Shown here: in pieces, positions 61,101-64,000 of the stretch
How the letters are laid out: each line of letters begins with the position of its first letter
Numbering within the stretch: the stretch's first letter is position 1
Assembly: GCF_028389875.1 (NCBI RefSeq)
Contig: NC_084666.1
Location: 62,318,422 to 62,382,421, forward strand
Reading direction: 5' to 3'
Length of the DNA stretch: 64,000 nucleotides
From: Rhea pennata
Lineage: Eukaryota; Chordata; Aves; Rheiformes; Rheidae
Notes under the pieces: model-generated
What the model was told of the DNA's origin: nothing
Seen by the model: the letters and a program-made list of their open reading frames with translations, nothing else
The model's database searches: none
Program-made: the position numbers and the translations under genes

Positions 61101-64000
61101 ATTTTTTTAAAGGGATAATTTCAATGTGATGATTTTTCAGTGCAAACAGGGCTTTCTAAAATTCTCTTGTGTGTAGAGTTTCTTATCTGTTCAAACATCT
61201 ATGCATTTGACAGGTGTGAAACAGTACTGAAAAGTCCATCCTTTAAAAACAGAGGTAATATAAAAAGCTTTTAACATGTTGTATTGATTGACAGGAGTTA
61301 CACTGTTTATTTTAGGGGATATAATTCCTTCATACAGTCCTATTCACAAATGCATAAAGGTGCTTTCAGTATTGCAGTAATAATCACATACACCAATATA
61401 AACAACATTATCAAATTTAATTATATGGACACATGGGAAATTGTCAAATTGTCTTTTTTTTTTTCCTTCCTTCAAATTAACCTGATTTTGAGCTAAGGAC
61501 ATTCTTTGAATGCTTGGTGCTTTCTCTGCCTTGGAACTAAGTTTAGATTGAAGGAAGAAAACAGTGCAAGGACTGTTCACTCATTATTCCTTATTTATGA
61601 TGCACATTTACAATCTGATTTCTTTTGATACATATATGCACCATTTCATTGCATTCCATTCTCAATTCCTTGGGTCTAACTCTACCCCCGTCCCCTTCTT
61701 CCCTTAACTCCTCTTTCCTCTCCTGTAAAGGAGAAAGAAATATAAGTATAGCCATAGCACAGAAATTAGGACAGATGATTCTATGCAAATTCCTATATAT
61801 AATGGAATGCATGAAACAAAACAGATGTATACTTGAACTTGAGGGGATCTTCCATGCAATAGATTTTTTTTTCTTTTTCAGTCAAGCTTAACTCCATTAA
61901 AAGGGCTATTTTGTCAGGTTTTTAAAAATGATATAGTTACCTTTAAGAGAAACCATTAGAACTTAATTATACACAATGCTAGTCCAAAAGCTAGATCCAT
62001 AGCTCATGTGTTTACAAACACGAGTGTGAAAAGAATACCCAAAATGACTGTTCAGGAGTGAAATAATCACAGCTCTGCCCATAACAGCAGACCTGCACAC
62101 AGTGTCCTTGTCTCGCCAGCCACATCCTTGCCTCATTGTTCCCCAGTTCCTTGCGTACAGAGCAAAAGCACCACCTCAACACTACGTGCCTTGTCACAAC
62201 ACCGTGTCTCTACACAACAGCGTTACTGCAGCAGTGCCTCACACAGACACTTTTTTCCTACAAGACAAAAGGAATTGGATGAGATCCTCTGAACCGTAAC
62301 TTGGTTGTGGGAAGAAAGGAAGTTTTTTTTCTAAATGACAAAACATTTTTGCAGTACTGTCCTTATACAGGAGAAGGAAACACATAAACCCACCATTGTA
62401 ACTATACGAATATGCGAAGGTGTAACAGCGATTCTATTTTTCAAGGGATCTGAAATAAAAACAGTTTACCCTTAGGCACTTGTGAATACAGATTTCCTGC
62501 CCCCAAGTTCGGTGTGTATGTGGTCTTTGCTTTTGCACTTCCAGCTGTGAGTAACAGCAGCTCGTGCCTAGGCACACTTCCTCTTGTCAAGCGTCTCCAC
62601 GTTTTCTGCAGAACTGTTTTAACTAGGTGACAGTCAACACAGGTCGCAGCCCAAAGGCACACCTCGGCCTCAGCTCCAATCCAGGCTGTCCTGCTGACGC
62701 AGCAGCGCGTCTCCGCTGCACGGACAACGTCACGGAAAACATCCGAGGATTTGGACAAGAGACCTGGCTCCTCAGAAGGTAACTATGCATCCACCTACCA
62801 TTCGTTACAAAAGCTGAAAAAACTTTCTATAGATCACATTTAGGCACATAAGGACTTCAAAAGGAGCTTGGCCTTCGTGTTCGCTGCCCTGAATAGCAGT
62901 TATTTCAGTGATAGGAAAGGTTGTGAAGACTGGGGCCAAAGGTCCTCAGAACAGAGCCCAGCAATCAACAAGATCCGCGTTGCCATAAAATCTGCCTTAA
63001 GAATTGAGTTGCAGGACAATACAAACGCTTCCCTTGATTTCAAAGGTCTTTGGATAAGACGCAGCATTTTCAAATAAAAACTTTTGAGTTGTTCAGCACT
63101 GCTGGTACAAAAAAGTTAAAAATATCACTGCAGAAATCAAGTAATTTTACGTAAATTTCACATATTGCATCTCTTTACTGAGGAATTAAATTATACATTT
63201 GTTTAAAGTCAAGTTTGTAATGAAGTATTACTAAAAGTAATGTACAGCAAATTTAAATTGCCCTATTTTGTACAGATGCTGTCTCATTATACTGTTTTCT
63301 TCTAATTGAACGCTTTCAGCTCATTCTGAAATATACAGCACTTCCCTGGAGTGGCTTCTAGGCAGCCACAGTGTATTTTGTACCTGCTCCTGAATATCCT
63401 ATTCTCCAACCTATTTTGCTCATAAGATGCATCTACAGATACACATTTTTGATGCCTAGTCTGGAAACAAATCAAGCAATACTACTAAAATAACCACTTG
63501 ATTTCAACTATATTCTTGTCTTACAACAGGATATATGCCCGATTTGCTTATATAAACACAAAGCTTCTACGTAGTCTGAGCTCCATACTGCAGTGAGTCA
63601 GGAGACCAGTAACAGATCTGGCCTGGTACCTACCTAGCTGTTGAGACACTTCACGCTTGTGCACAAGACCGCAGAGGAAGTAGGCGATACTCTAGCAAAT
63701 ACACTGCAGCTGTATCCATCTACAAAGTCCATGAATTACCAGATATTTATCTTCAGAAGAAGGCGGGGAGTGACAGCAAGAAAAAATAAATAGCAGTAGG
63801 AGTCATACGCATTCACAAACAAGGCAAACCTGCACTTGACCATTTGGCCAACACAGGCTGGGGCTGATTCCTCCCTAGCCCTAAACCACCACAGAAGCCT
63901 TGTGTGAAGTCGTTAATACCAGTACAAAAGCATTTTTTCTGGCATAGCTTGTTCCCTGGGGCGAAGCTTGCTATAAACTACGCTAACCAAAGGTGCTTTC
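58189..64000. other. Gene-poor right end
   Basis: No recognised gene. A small CpG-containing patch at about 62640-62778 ends in a + strand donor-like AAG|GTAACT. FAM241A, expected on this side of AP1AR by mammalian synteny, was not found. Confidence 0.4.

Noticed and set aside
62441-62758. 105-codon - strand frame with several Cys and Trp
   Set aside because: No splice sites, start context or recognisable domain; it overlaps a mild CpG patch where long frames are expected.
41500-64000. FAM241A, expected next to AP1AR by mammalian synteny
   Set aside because: No frame resembling its conserved membrane segment was found on either strand; it probably lies beyond the window.

Overview
The window is nuclear DNA from a bird. 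It carries 3'-terminal fragments of CR1 LINEs, the typical avian retroposon, with the characteristic tail near 19.75, 32.30 and 43.74 kb. It also has split genes with GT-AG introns, CpG-island promoters and an AT-rich background. I see no bacterial operons, rRNA, tRNA or CRISPR.

Two protein-coding genes are certain. TIFA, the FHA-domain adaptor of the ALPK1-TIFA-TRAF6 innate immune pathway, is on the + strand. Its known protein lies in one exon (CDS 16479-17042, 187 aa), and its likely promoter is a CpG island at 11.88-12.72 kb. AP1AR (gadkin/gamma-BAR, an AP-1 and kinesin adaptor) is on the - strand. I traced all ten coding exons from 40953 down to 24798 (301 aa), with every splice site and phase consistent, starting in a CpG island at 40.56-41.48 kb. 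The two genes are tail to tail. From mammalian synteny, ALPK1 should sit head to head with TIFA on the - strand. No ALPK1 coding exon is visible, so 1-11.9 kb is most likely its 5' leader and first introns, and I propose candidate leader exons there.

The less expected material is in splice-flanked segments that no known gene explains. First, two exons upstream of TIFA (15466-15564 and 16134-16341) are open, phase-compatible with each other and in frame with the TIFA start, so an N-terminally extended TIFA is possible. Second, five exon-like segments on the - strand between AP1AR and TIFA (20712 down to 18377) form an unrecognised open chain with a stop. Third, three - strand exon-like segments (47.4, 46.2 and 42.6 kb) lie upstream of the AP1AR island, and the last can splice in phase into AP1AR exon 2.

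From 41.5 kb to the right end no recognised coding gene is visible. This stretch holds simple repeats, one CR1 fragment and a few possible noncoding exons. FAM241A, expected beyond AP1AR by mammalian synteny, was not found and probably lies off the right edge. All assignments come from reading the sequence and remembered family sequences. No database search or RNA evidence was available.
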